Shown here in pieces: positions 1 through 8,558 of a stretch of 64,000 bases of DNA (the stretch's first letter is position 1; each line of letters opens with the position of its first letter). Where the stretch lies: assembly GCA_040385825.1 (NCBI GenBank), contig JAZKGQ010000002.1:186001-250000 (forward strand), read 5' to 3'. The notes under the pieces are model-generated. The model was not told the DNA's origin. It ran no database searches and was given only the letters and a program-made list of their open reading frames with translations. The position numbers and the translations under genes were made by a program. Source of the DNA: JANNNF01 sp040385825. GTDB lineage: Bacteria > Pseudomonadota > Alphaproteobacteria > Rhodobacterales > Rhodobacteraceae.

Positions 1-654
1 CATGGCCCGATTGCCCGCGTCATGGCTGCCGCCGTCGCCCCCTTTCGCCCCGTCTTCATCACGCCGATGGCGGCGGTGGCGGGGGCGGTGGCCGAGGCGG
101 TTCTGGCGGCGATGGTCGGGCCTGGTGTCGAGCGGGCCTATGTCAACAACGGCGGTGACATCGCGCTGCATCTGGGGCCGGGGCAGACGCTGACCTGCGC
201 TTTGGCCGGCGCCTTGGGCAGCGGCGGCACGGTGGTCTTGCGCGATACGGACGGCGTGCGCGGCATTGCCACCTCGGGTTGGGGCGGGCGCAGCTGGTCG
301 CTTGGCATTGCCGATGCGGTGACGGTGCTGGCGCGCAGCGCCGCCATGGCCGATGCCGCCGCCACCATGATCGCCAATGCGGTGGATCTGCCGGGGCACG
401 CCGCCATCACCCGCAGGCCTGCGGTGGACCTGCAGGCCGACAGCGACCTTGGCCAGCGGCTGGTGACGGTCGGAGTCGGGCCGCTGACCCCGGCTGACCG
501 GTCGCGCGCGCTGGACGCAGGGCTTGCCTCGGCGCAAGCCTTCCGGGCGCGGGGTCTGATCGACTCGGCCGCACTTTTCCTGCACTCTGATCTGCGGGTG
601 CTTGGCCCGCTTTTCCTGCCCCATCCTGACTGTACGGAGCCTGCCTATGCCTGA
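1..654 (+). CDS. UPF0280 family protein (5' end outside window)
   Basis: The reading frame is open from base 1, so the start lies to the left; 217 residues are visible. The sequence has the conserved UPF0280 features: an FITPMAAVAGAVAE stretch near visible residue 20 and VNNGGDIALHL around residue 50. The second resembles the NxGGD motif of ApbE flavin transferases, to which UPF0280 is thought to be structurally related. No biochemical function is established that I know of. The stop overlaps the start of the next gene by 8 bases, so the two are translationally coupled. The pairing with an amino-acid-synthesis family protein, an ABC importer and hydantoinase genes suggests a shared catabolic role, which is inference. 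Confidence 0.85.
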   Translation, partial: HGPIARVMAAAVAPFRPVFITPMAAVAGAVAEAVLAAMVGPGVERAYVNNGGDIALHLGPGQTLTCALAGALGSGGTVVLRDTDGVRGIATSGWGGRSWSLGIADAVTVLARSAAMADAAATMIANAVDLPGHAAITRRPAVDLQADSDLGQRLVTVGVGPLTPADRSRALDAGLASAQAFRARGLIDSAALFLHSDLRVLGPLFLPHPDCTEPAYA

Positions 655-1228
655 CTTTCCCGTCCGCAAGATCAGCCTGCTGATCGAGGAAATCACCCAT
701 GACGGCGGGCCGGCCCCCGCCACGCCCCGGCTGCGCGGGGCCATCATGGCGCTGGTCGCCAACCCGTATTCCGGGCGATTTGTCGCGGAAGTGCAGGGCG
801 GGATGGACGATCTGAAACCCCTTGGCCTGCTGATGACCGACCGCCTGATTGCCGCCCTTGGCGGGCCAGAGGGCATCGACGGCTATGGCAAGGGCGCCAT
901 CGTGGGCGAGGCGGGCGAGGCCGAACATGGCGCGCTGTGGCATGTGCCGGGCGGCTATGCGATGCGCGAACGCCTTGGGGAAAGCCGGGCCATCGTGCCC
1001 TCGGCGATGAAGGTGGGCGGCATGGGGGCCTGCCTGGATGTGCCCCTGGGCCATATCAACGCGGCCTATGTGCGCAGCCATTTCGATGCGATCACGGTGC
1101 ATGCCCCCGACGGGCCGAAGGCGGGCGAGATCCTGCTGGTGCTGGCGATGTCGAAAGGCGGCCGCGTTCACAGCCGGATGGGCGGGCTGGAACTGGATCA
1201 GGTCGTGGGCAAGGACGGGCTGCGCTGA
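647..1228 (+). CDS. Amino acid synthesis family protein (AA_synth/DUF1185 type)
   Basis: A protein of 193 residues starting at the ATG that overlaps the end of the UPF0280 gene. It matches my recollection of the AA_synth (PF06684, formerly DUF1185) family: short length, PVRKISLLIEEI at the N-terminus, a central NPYSGRFV segment, and a Gly/Ala-rich AMKVGGMGACLDVPLGH core. Despite the family name, its biochemical role is not established. No signal peptide or membrane segment is visible, so it should be cytoplasmic. Tight coupling to UPF0280 and the downstream liv/hyu genes suggest it acts on the same imported compound. The 225 bases downstream hold no gene; they contain a short AT-rich patch around 1388-1412 that may hold the livK promoter. 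Confidence 0.8.
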   Translation: MPDFPVRKISLLIEEITHDGGPAPATPRLRGAIMALVANPYSGRFVAEVQGGMDDLKPLGLLMTDRLIAALGGPEGIDGYGKGAIVGEAGEAEHGALWHVPGGYAMRERLGESRAIVPSAMKVGGMGACLDVPLGHINAAYVRSHFDAITVHAPDGPKAGEILLVLAMSKGGRVHSRMGGLELDQVVGKDGLR

Positions 1229-1453
1229 CATGGGGCGCGCGGGTCGGGCAGGGGCGGGCGGGGACGGCGGGGCAAGGGCCTGCCGTGGTGCGCCGTTTTG
1301 GCTCTGGCCCACGGGTTTATCGGGCTTGCGGTTGCGTTCCACGCCGGGGGTGCGGTAAGGGAGGCAGAGCGTCGCCCCGGATTTGTTTGTGTTAATACAA
1401 TATCTTAACCAGAAGCGCGGGGTCACATGCGCTCGGCAACAGTGGAGAATGGG

Positions 1454-2734
1454 ATGAAAACGAAGGCATTCAACGGGGTCAGCCGCCGGGCGGTTCTGGG
1501 GGGAATCGGCGCGGGGCTGCTGGCGTCAACCGCGCTGCCGGGGGGGGCGTTTGCGCAGGGCGCCCCCATCAGGATCGGGTTTCAGTTGCACCGCACCGGC
1601 ATCGGCGCGTCCTACGGGCGCTGGTACGAACGCACCGCCCAGGCGGCGGCCAAGCTGATCAACGACGGTGGCGGCATTGGCGGCCGCCCGGTGGAGCTGG
1701 TCTTCGAGGATGACGGCACCGACCCCAAGCGCGGCGCCGAGGTGGTGGAAAAGCTGACCAGCCAGGCCGGCTGCGACGTGGTGATGGGCACGCTGTTTTC
1801 CCATGTGGTGATCGGGTCCGCCCCGCGCGCGGGCGAGCTGAAGGTGCCCTATCTGGTCTGTTCCGAAGGCTATCACGTGGCGTCGGGCATGCTGAACCGC
1901 TGGACCCTGCAACCCGGCATCACCGATGTCCGCTGCCAGATCGCCAGCATGGCCCCCTGGGTTGCGGCCAATCTGGGCAAGAAAATCACCATGATCTTCC
2001 CGGATTTCGCCTTTGGCCATGATCACCGCGATTTCTTTACCGAAGCGATGAAGGCACAGGGCGGCGAGGTGATCGCGCAGATTGCCATTCCGCCGACCGA
2101 ATCCAGCTTTACCCGCTATTTCCCGCAGATCCCGGCGGAAACCGAGGTGCTGTATCATGTCATGGTCGGCCCTGCCGTGCTGACCTTCGTGAAAGAGCTG
2201 GGCGAGTTTTACGGCACCGGGGCCAAACCTGCGATGTTCGGCTTCATCGACAGTCTGGAGGCGGTCGATATTGCCACGCCGGGGCTGGAGTTTCTGGAAG
2301 GCTCGCATTTCTGGGAGGCCCACAACCGGCTGAAGCCCGCGGATGCGGGCGAACATGAGGCGGCCTACCGCGCCGCGGTGGGTGTCGATGACACTGGCGC
2401 CAGCATCTCGGACGCGGCGGATGTGGCGACCTACAGCCACATGTTTTCGACATGGGAGACGCTGTTTGCCATCAAGGCCGGGATGGAGGCGTCGGGCTAT
2501 GGCGGCATCGCCGACCGGCAGAAATTCGTCGAGGCGATGGAGGCGATGACCGATCTGCCTTACGGGATCGAACGGCCGCAGGGGGCCAAACGCTTCAACG
2601 GCAAGACGCATCAGGTGTTCGGGGTGCAGAACATATCCCAGGTGCAGGGCGGCAAGCTGGTGCGGGTGCACACCACCAGCATGGCCGACGGCGAATACCC
2701 GGACGCGGTGGATTACACCACGATGGCGTTCTGA
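1454..2734 (+). CDS. ABC transporter substrate-binding protein, Leu/Ile/Val-type
   Basis: Periplasmic binding protein of 426 residues for a branched-chain-amino-acid-type ABC importer. The start at 1454 is preferred over an in-frame ATG at 1427 because GGAG lies just upstream. The N-terminus carries a twin-arginine-like SRRAVLGGIGAGLL segment followed by an Ala-rich cleavage region (GGAFAQG), suggesting Tat export. The mature part begins APIRIGFQLHRTG, and RPVELVFEDDGTDPK is typical of the type I periplasmic fold (PBP1, ANF receptor-like) close to amide/urea and Leu/Val binders. It is first in the livKHMGF order. The ligand cannot be read from sequence; the hyuAB neighbours hint at a cyclic amide or hydantoin-like compound. 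Confidence 0.88.
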   Translation: MKTKAFNGVSRRAVLGGIGAGLLASTALPGGAFAQGAPIRIGFQLHRTGIGASYGRWYERTAQAAAKLINDGGGIGGRPVELVFEDDGTDPKRGAEVVEKLTSQAGCDVVMGTLFSHVVIGSAPRAGELKVPYLVCSEGYHVASGMLNRWTLQPGITDVRCQIASMAPWVAANLGKKITMIFPDFAFGHDHRDFFTEAMKAQGGEVIAQIAIPPTESSFTRYFPQIPAETEVLYHVMVGPAVLTFVKELGEFYGTGAKPAMFGFIDSLEAVDIATPGLEFLEGSHFWEAHNRLKPADAGEHEAAYRAAVGVDDTGASISDAADVATYSHMFSTWETLFAIKAGMEASGYGGIADRQKFVEAMEAMTDLPYGIERPQGAKRFNGKTHQVFGVQNISQVQGGKLVRVHTTSMADGEYPDAVDYTTMAF

Positions 2735-2745
2735 TCCGTTCCGGG

Positions 2746-2830
2746 GATGGGCGGAATCGCCCATCACAGATGGGCAGATTGCCCATCCTACCCCAACGCA
2801 ACCGTAGGATGGGCGATTCCGCCCATCCTC
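2746..2830. repeat. REP-like palindrome cluster (family A, three units)
   Basis: Three imperfect palindromes lie between livK and livH: 2746-2765, 2769-2791 and 2804-2830. Each has the form GATGGGC-(AT-rich or GGAATC centre)-GCCCATC, often flanked by GTAG or CTAC. The same unit recurs at 43871-43944, 54668-54693 and 61483-61532. It resembles bacterial REP elements. Inside an operon directly after the binding-protein gene it could shield the livK mRNA from 3' decay, as described for REP between malE and malF in E. coli (inference). Confidence 0.85.
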
Positions 2831-2868
2831 CCCACCCGATACCCCACCCCAACCCCCGGTGCCGCCCC

Positions 2869-3747
2869 TTGTCCTTCGGACCCTTCCTTCTGCTGGCGCT
2901 GCTTGAAGGCACCGTCACCGCCGCCGTGCTGGCCCTGACCGCCGTGGGGCTGAGCCTCGTGTTCGGCGTGATGCGCGTCGTCAACGTGGCGCATGGCGAG
3001 TTCTTCATGCTGGGCGCGGTTGTCGCCTGGTTTGTCACCGCCCTGCTGCCCGGTCCGACGGCTCTGGTCTGGCTGCTGGCCCTGGTCATCGCTCCGCTGA
3101 TCGTGGGGATGGTGGCCATCGCCGCCGACCGGCTGATCCTGCGCCGCCTGCACCACGCGCCCGAGGCCACCATCGTCGCCACCATCGGGCTCTTGTACAT
3201 CCTGCAACAGGCGGCGCTGACCTTCTTTGGTCCCGACGCGCGACCGGTCGCGGCCCCGTTCACCTGGCGCATCCAACTGCCGTGGTTCGGCTATTCCGGC
3301 TACAAGCTGTTCGTCGTGCTGGCGGCGGGGCTGATCCTGTGGGGGGTGTGGTTCCTGATGACCCGCAGCAAGGCCGGGCTGATCATGCGGGCAACGCAGG
3401 TGGACCGCGACACAGCACAGGCCTTTGGCATCGACGTGAACCGCGTCTATACCGGCACCTTCGCGCTTGGGGCGGGGCTGGCGGCGGTGGCCGCCGTGCT
3501 GGTGGTGCCGGTGCAGCAGGCGCATTACCTGATGGGGGGCGATCCGTTGCTGCTGTCGTTCATCGTGGTGATCATCGGGGGGCTTGGCAGTTTGCGCGGC
3601 ACGCTGGTTGCGGCCCTGGTGATCGGGCTGGGGGACGGGGTGATATCCATGGTCTTCTCGCCCACCCTTGCCAAGATCATCGCGACGCTGCTGGTGGCGC
3701 TGGTGCTGGTGTTCCGCCCGCAGGGCCTGTTCGGGGCGAAGGCATGA
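2869..3747 (+). CDS. livH: Branched-chain amino acid-type ABC permease, LivH-like
   Basis: Inner-membrane permease of the liv-type importer, about 292 residues if it starts at the TTG at 2869. In-frame ATGs at 2770 and 2809 exist, but they lie inside the palindromic repeats and would add a Pro-rich head unlike the family. After SFGPFLLLALLEGTVTAA the protein has several hydrophobic segments and the LivH hallmark GLSLVFGVMRVVNVAHGEF. LLSFIVVIIGGLGSLRGTL near the C-terminus is also typical. The stop overlaps the livM start (ATGA), indicating coupling. It pairs with LivM to form the translocation channel. The exact start is uncertain because no clear ribosome binding site was found. Confidence 0.88.
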   Translation: MSFGPFLLLALLEGTVTAAVLALTAVGLSLVFGVMRVVNVAHGEFFMLGAVVAWFVTALLPGPTALVWLLALVIAPLIVGMVAIAADRLILRRLHHAPEATIVATIGLLYILQQAALTFFGPDARPVAAPFTWRIQLPWFGYSGYKLFVVLAAGLILWGVWFLMTRSKAGLIMRATQVDRDTAQAFGIDVNRVYTGTFALGAGLAAVAAVLVVPVQQAHYLMGGDPLLLSFIVVIIGGLGSLRGTLVAALVIGLGDGVISMVFSPTLAKIIATLLVALVLVFRPQGLFGAKA

Positions 3748-4694
3748 CGGCCCCCACTCTGAAAATCTGGCTGGTTCACCTCGGGCTGCTGGCCGTTCTG
3801 GCAGCGGCGTTTTTCGTCCTGCCGTCCTATCACGCCACCAACATGGCGCGGATCATGGTGCTGGCGGTGTTCGCCACCGGCTACAACATCGCCTTTGGCT
3901 ACACCGGGCTGTTGAGCCTTGGTCACGCGCTGTTCTTTGCCGCGGGCATGTATGGCGCGGGTCTGTCGGGCCTGCCTGCCTTGCCTGCGCTGATCGCGGG
4001 CACCCTGGCGGGGGGCGCGGCTGCCGTGGCCGTGGGTCTGCTGGCGCTGCGCACGGCGGGGGTCAGCTACATGATCGTGACGCTGATGTTTGCGCAAGCG
4101 GGCTATCTGACGCTGCTGTATTTCGGGGCGGTGACGGGCGGGGACGAAGGGTTCGTGGTCCCGTCCGAGGCCCGGTTGATCTTGGGGTTCGACCTGTCTG
4201 CCGATGCGCCCCGCTACGCTGCCGCGCTGATCCTGTTCGGGCTGTCGCTGCTGGCTTGCCTTGTGCTGGTGCGGTCGCGCTTTGGCCGGGTGCTGGTGGC
4301 GATGCGCGAAAACGCGGAACGCAGCCGGATGCTGGGCTACAACCCCTACAGCGTGCAACTGACCGCCATGGCGATTTCGGGCCTTTACGCCGGGCTGGCC
4401 GGGGCGGGTTATGCCGTGCTGTTCGGCTATGTCGGCGCCAGTTTTGCCACCATCCAGTATTCCATCCTGCCGATGCTTTATGTGCTGCTTGGCGGGGCGG
4501 GCATCGTGCTGGGGCCGTTCCTTGGCGCGCTGGTGATGTTCTACCTGATCGAGGGCGCATCGAGCCTGACCACCGCGCATCTGTTCGTGGTGGGGGTGGC
4601 CTTGGTGGTTCTGGTGCTGTTTGCGCCCAAGGGCATTCTGGGCTGGGTCCGGGGCCGCATCCAGTCAAACGGGGGGGCGACATGGCTGCCCTGA
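3744..4694 (+). CDS. livM: Branched-chain amino acid-type ABC permease, LivM-like
   Basis: Second permease of the importer, 316 residues, starting at the ATG that overlaps the livH stop. The sequence is strongly hydrophobic with about eight to nine predicted membrane segments. It carries the family signature AFGYTGLLSLGHALFFAAGMYG near the first third and VAMRENAERSRMLGYNP in the cytoplasmic loop expected to contact the ATPases. It ends in a short basic tail (GWVRGRIQS). Its end overlaps the livG start by 13 bases. There are no odd features; length and motifs are normal for LivM. Confidence 0.92.
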   Translation: MTAPTLKIWLVHLGLLAVLAAAFFVLPSYHATNMARIMVLAVFATGYNIAFGYTGLLSLGHALFFAAGMYGAGLSGLPALPALIAGTLAGGAAAVAVGLLALRTAGVSYMIVTLMFAQAGYLTLLYFGAVTGGDEGFVVPSEARLILGFDLSADAPRYAAALILFGLSLLACLVLVRSRFGRVLVAMRENAERSRMLGYNPYSVQLTAMAISGLYAGLAGAGYAVLFGYVGASFATIQYSILPMLYVLLGGAGIVLGPFLGALVMFYLIEGASSLTTAHLFVVGVALVVLVLFAPKGILGWVRGRIQSNGGATWLP

Positions 4695-5393
4695 TGCAAG
4701 CGCCCATTTTGGAATCCCGCGCCCTGACCCGCCATTTCGGTGGCTTGCGCGCGGTGGACGGCGTGGATTTTGCGCTGCTGCCCGGCGAGGTTCACGCCCT
4801 GATCGGCCCCAATGGCGCGGGCAAGACCACCTTCGTCAGCCTGCTGTCGGGGCGCATTCCTGCGCAATCGGGGCAGGTCTTGCTGGGGGGGCAGGACATC
4901 ACCGCCTTGCCCGCCCATGCGCGGGTCAGGCGGGGGGTGGCCTATACCTTTCAGATCACTTCAATTTATCAAGGCCTTAACGTGTTCGACAACGTGGCCC
5001 TGGCCGTGCAGGGCCGCGCCAATATCGCGGCAGAGGTTGCGGGCGCCCTGGGGCGGGTCGGGCTGGTGGGCTTTGACACCCAGCCCGCAGGAACCCTGTC
5101 TTACGGCCATCAGCGCCTGCTGGAACTGGCCATGGGTCTGGCGCTGCGCCCCCGCGTGCTGATCCTTGACGAACCGACCCAAGGGCTGGCGGCCGGAGAG
5201 ATCGACAGTTTCAGGGCGCTGGTGCGGTCGCTGGTGCCGGATATGGCCGTGCTGCTGATCGAGCATAACATGGAGGTGGTGATGGACCTTGCCGACCGCA
5301 TCACGGTGCTGAATTCCGGCAAGGTTCTGGCGGTGGGAACCCCTGCCGAAATCCGCGCCAACCGGGCCGTGCAGGATGCGTACCTCGGGGGCG

Positions 5394-5410
<17 letters not shown>
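4682..5410 (+). CDS. livG: ABC transporter ATP-binding protein, LivG-like
   Basis: Cytoplasmic ATPase of 242 residues powering the importer. Visible motifs are Walker A GPNGAGKT near residue 40, Q-loop region YTFQITSIY, the LivG-type signature LSYGHQRLLELAM (in place of LSGGQ), Walker B VLILDEPTQGL and the switch histidine in LLIEHNMEVV. The start at 4682 overlaps the 3' end of livM and follows a G-rich stretch that can act as a ribosome binding site. The 3' end overlaps livF by 17 bases, so all four downstream transport genes are coupled. The family is certain; the substrate is not. Confidence 0.93.
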
Positions 5411-6089
<679 letters not shown>

Positions 6090-8108
6090 ATGGCGGGTCT
6101 GGTGGCGGGCGTCGATGTGGGGGGAACCTTCACCGATCTGGTGATCTTCGACCCTGCATCGGGGGCGGTAAAGCTGGCCAAGGTGCCGACAACCCTGCCC
6201 AATCAGGCGGGTGGCGTTCTGGCCGCCTTCGATTCTGCGGGGGTGGGGCTGTCGGGCCTTGACCTGATCGTGCATGGCACCACCACCACCACCAACGCCG
6301 TGCTGGAACGCAACCTCAGCCGCACCGGGCTGATCACCACCCAAGGGTTCCGCGACGTGCTGGAGCTGGGGCGGCGGACCCGGCCCCATGCCTACGGCAT
6401 GCACGGGCAGTTTGTGCCGGTGATCCCCCGCGACCTGCGGCTGGAGGTGCCCGAGCGGATGGATGCCAAGGGGCGCATCGTGACGCCACTGGATGAAGAC
6501 GCGTTGCGTCTGGCGGTGCGGTCGCTGCGGGACATGGGCTGTGAAAGTCTGGTGATCCATTTCCTGCACGCCTATGCCAACCCCGCGCATGAGTGCCGCG
6601 CGGCAGAGGTGGCCGCCGAGGTCTGGCCGAACGCCTATGTCACCATGGGCCATGCCCTGCTGTCGGAAAGCCGCGAGTATGAACGCGGGGTGACGGCGGC
6701 GGTGAATGCCTCCGTTCAGCCCCTGCTGGAACGCTATGTCGCCCGGCTGGCCGACCAGTTGGCCGACCGGGGCTATACCCGCGATCTGCTGGTGATGAAC
6801 GGCAATGGCGGCATGGTGTCGGCCCGCGCGGTCAGCCGCGAGGCGGTGAAGACGGTGATGTCAGGCCCCGCGTCCGGCGTGATGGCGGCGGTGGCGACGG
6901 GGCGGCGGGCGGGGATGCCGAACCTGCTGACCTATGACATGGGGGGCACCTCGACCGATGTGGCGATGATCCGGGGCGGGGTGGCCCCGGTCAGCAACGA
7001 GATCGAGGTGGAATATGCCATGCCGATCCATGTGCCGATGGTCGATGTGCGCACCGTGGGGGCCGGCGGCGGCTCGATCGCGCGGGTTGATGCCGGGGGC
7101 ATCCTGCGGGTCGGGCCGGACAGTGCGGGGTCGGTGCCGGGGCCGGTCTGCTACGGGCGCGGTGGCACCAGGGTCACGATTTCGGACGCGAACCTGATCC
7201 TGGGGCGGCTGCCTGCGCATCGGTTCGGCCAGGCGGCAGAGGCCGCGCGGGCGGCGATGGCGGATCAGATCGCCGGGCCGTTGGGTCTGTCGGTCGAGGC
7301 TGCGGCCGAGGCGGTGATCCGCATTGCCAACACCCATATGGCGGGGGCGGTGCGGATGGTGTCGATTTCCATGGGGGCCGATCCGCGCGATTTCGCGCTG
7401 TTCGCCTTTGGCGGGGCGGGGCCGCTGCATGCGGTGGCTCTGGCGCGGGAACTGGCGGTGCCGAAGGTGCTGGTGCCTGCCCGCCCCGGCATCACCAACG
7501 CGCTTGGCTGCGTGGTCGCCGACCTGCGGCATGATTTCGTGCGCACACTGAACCGGCCGCTGGATGCGGTGGATATGGCCGATGTGCATGGGGTGCTGGC
7601 GGAACAGGAGGCACAGGGGCGCAGGCTGATCGGGGCCGAACGGATTGCGCTGACCGATGTGCGGGTCGAGGTGTCGGCGGACATGCAGTTTGTCGGCCAG
7701 ACGCATCTGTTGCGGGTGGCCTTGGCGTCGGTGGTGCCTGATCGCGCTGACATGCAGGCGCTGTTCGAGGCCGCCTATCACGCGCGGTTCCGCGTCGATC
7801 TGCCGACGATCCGGGCCAATCTGGTGAACCTGAACGTGTCGGTGGTGGGGGTGCGGCCCGAGGTGGACCTGTCACGGCTTATTGATCCGGCAGAGCGGCA
7901 GGCGGTGGCCACGCCACGCGAGATGCGGCAGGTGTGGCTGTGGGGCTGGGCCGTGGTGCCGGTCTACTGGCGCGATCACCTGCCGCTGGAGGCCGTGGTG
8001 CAAGGGCCTGCGATCATCGAGCAGATGGACACCACGACGCTGGTGGAGCCGGGCTGTGTGGTCACGCAAGACGCCGATGGCAACCTGATCATCGAGGTGG
8101 GGGCGTGA
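6090..8108 (+). CDS. hyuA: Hydantoinase/oxoprolinase family protein, subunit A
   Basis: ATP-dependent ring-opening amidase subunit, 672 residues, the usual length for HyuA. The N-terminal ASKHA-type phosphate motif GVDVGGTFTDLV (residues ~8-19) and HGTTTTTNAVLER (~60-72) are diagnostic; MGGTSTDVA (~282-290) and FAFGGAGPLHAVA (~430) complete the nucleotide site. The family includes N-methylhydantoinase A, the 5-oxoprolinase A-domain and acetone carboxylase-like subunits, so the substrate remains open. It starts directly after livF and works with HyuB. About 450 bases separate hyuA from hyuB, because of a tandem duplication that copied the last codons of this gene (see 8061-8542). Confidence 0.93.
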   Translation: MAGLVAGVDVGGTFTDLVIFDPASGAVKLAKVPTTLPNQAGGVLAAFDSAGVGLSGLDLIVHGTTTTTNAVLERNLSRTGLITTQGFRDVLELGRRTRPHAYGMHGQFVPVIPRDLRLEVPERMDAKGRIVTPLDEDALRLAVRSLRDMGCESLVIHFLHAYANPAHECRAAEVAAEVWPNAYVTMGHALLSESREYERGVTAAVNASVQPLLERYVARLADQLADRGYTRDLLVMNGNGGMVSARAVSREAVKTVMSGPASGVMAAVATGRRAGMPNLLTYDMGGTSTDVAMIRGGVAPVSNEIEVEYAMPIHVPMVDVRTVGAGGGSIARVDAGGILRVGPDSAGSVPGPVCYGRGGTRVTISDANLILGRLPAHRFGQAAEAARAAMADQIAGPLGLSVEAAAEAVIRIANTHMAGAVRMVSISMGADPRDFALFAFGGAGPLHAVALARELAVPKVLVPARPGITNALGCVVADLRHDFVRTLNRPLDAVDMADVHGVLAEQEAQGRRLIGAERIALTDVRVEVSADMQFVGQTHLLRVALASVVPDRADMQALFEAAYHARFRVDLPTIRANLVNLNVSVVGVRPEVDLSRLIDPAERQAVATPREMRQVWLWGWAVVPVYWRDHLPLEAVVQGPAIIEQMDTTTLVEPGCVVTQDADGNLIIEVGA

Positions 8109-8292
8109 TAACCCGGCGTTGCCGCCCCTTGCGCCCCACCCCCCGGCCCCTCCCCACGAGGGGGAGGGGAGGCGCTTGGGGTTGAGTTGGGAAGTGCTGT
8201 CCGACCGGGTGGGTTTGCGGACAGGGCAGAATAAAGTGCCTCCCTCCCCCCTGCGTGGGGGAGGGCTGGGGAGGGGGGGCTTGGCCGTGCAG
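8061..8292. repeat. Tandem duplication, copy 1 (hyuA 3' end plus family B element)
   Basis: This segment starts in the last 16 codons of hyuA and runs to TTGGCCGTGCAG. A diverged copy follows at 8312-8542, about 250 bases later. The two agree closely throughout, including the C/G-rich palindromic element and the stretch reading GAAGTGCTGTCCGACCGGGT. The duplication explains the unusually long gap between hyuA and hyuB. Copy 1 retains the functional hyuA stop. Confidence 0.9.
8134..8279. repeat. Family B C/G-rich palindromic element
   Basis: An element of about 146 bp with C-rich left and G-rich right ends that are mutual inverted repeats. Each end contains its own hairpin (CCCCTCCCCACGAGGGGGAG on the left, CCTGCGTGGGGGAGGG on the right). 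The same design occurs at 8382-8529 and at 48342-48457. It resembles a MITE or compound REP without coding capacity. Confidence 0.85.
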
Positions 8293-8311
8293 ATACCAAT
8301 TGGTCCGCACG

Positions 8312-8542
8312 ATCACGCAGGATGCCGATGGCAACCTGATGATCGCGGTGGGACAATGATGACTGACCGTTGCGCCCCTTGCCCCCCACCCCCGGCCCCT
8401 CCCCACGAGGGGGAGGGGAGGCGTTTGGGGCTGGGGTGGGGAAGTGCTGTCCGACCGGGTGGGGTTGCGGACAGGGCAGAATAGAGTGCCTCCCTCCCCC
8501 CTGCGTGGGGGAGGGCTGGGGAGGGGGGGATTGGCCGTGCAG
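8312..8542. repeat. Tandem duplication, copy 2, with hyuA 3' remnant
   Basis: Second copy of the 8061-8292 segment. Its first bases still encode a recognisable remnant of the HyuA C-terminus (ITQDADGNLMIAVGQ against VTQDADGNLIIEVGA in the intact gene), without a gene body in front. The 3' end (TTGGCCGTGCAG) lies 16 bases before the hyuB start and just ahead of its AAGGAGG ribosome binding site. Confidence 0.88.
8382..8529. repeat. Family B C/G-rich palindromic element (second copy)
   Basis: About 148 bp, nearly identical to 8134-8279 and lying inside the second copy of the tandem duplication. It was therefore probably multiplied by the duplication rather than by a separate insertion. Its hairpin-rich RNA would lie in the hyuA-hyuB intercistronic region and could reduce transcription or protect upstream mRNA (inference). 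Confidence 0.85.
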
Positions 8543-8558
8543 AAACAAGGAGGTTACA

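Noticed and set aside
2452..2868. Long N-terminal extension of LivH reaching into livK
   Set aside because: The extension is out of frame with livK, crosses REP-like palindromes and has no family similarity; a TTG at 2869 gives the normal LivH start.
8370..8558. Upstream extension of hyuB through the repeat
   Set aside because: It encodes Pro/Gly-rich repeat translation; the AAGGAGG site and family start support 8559.
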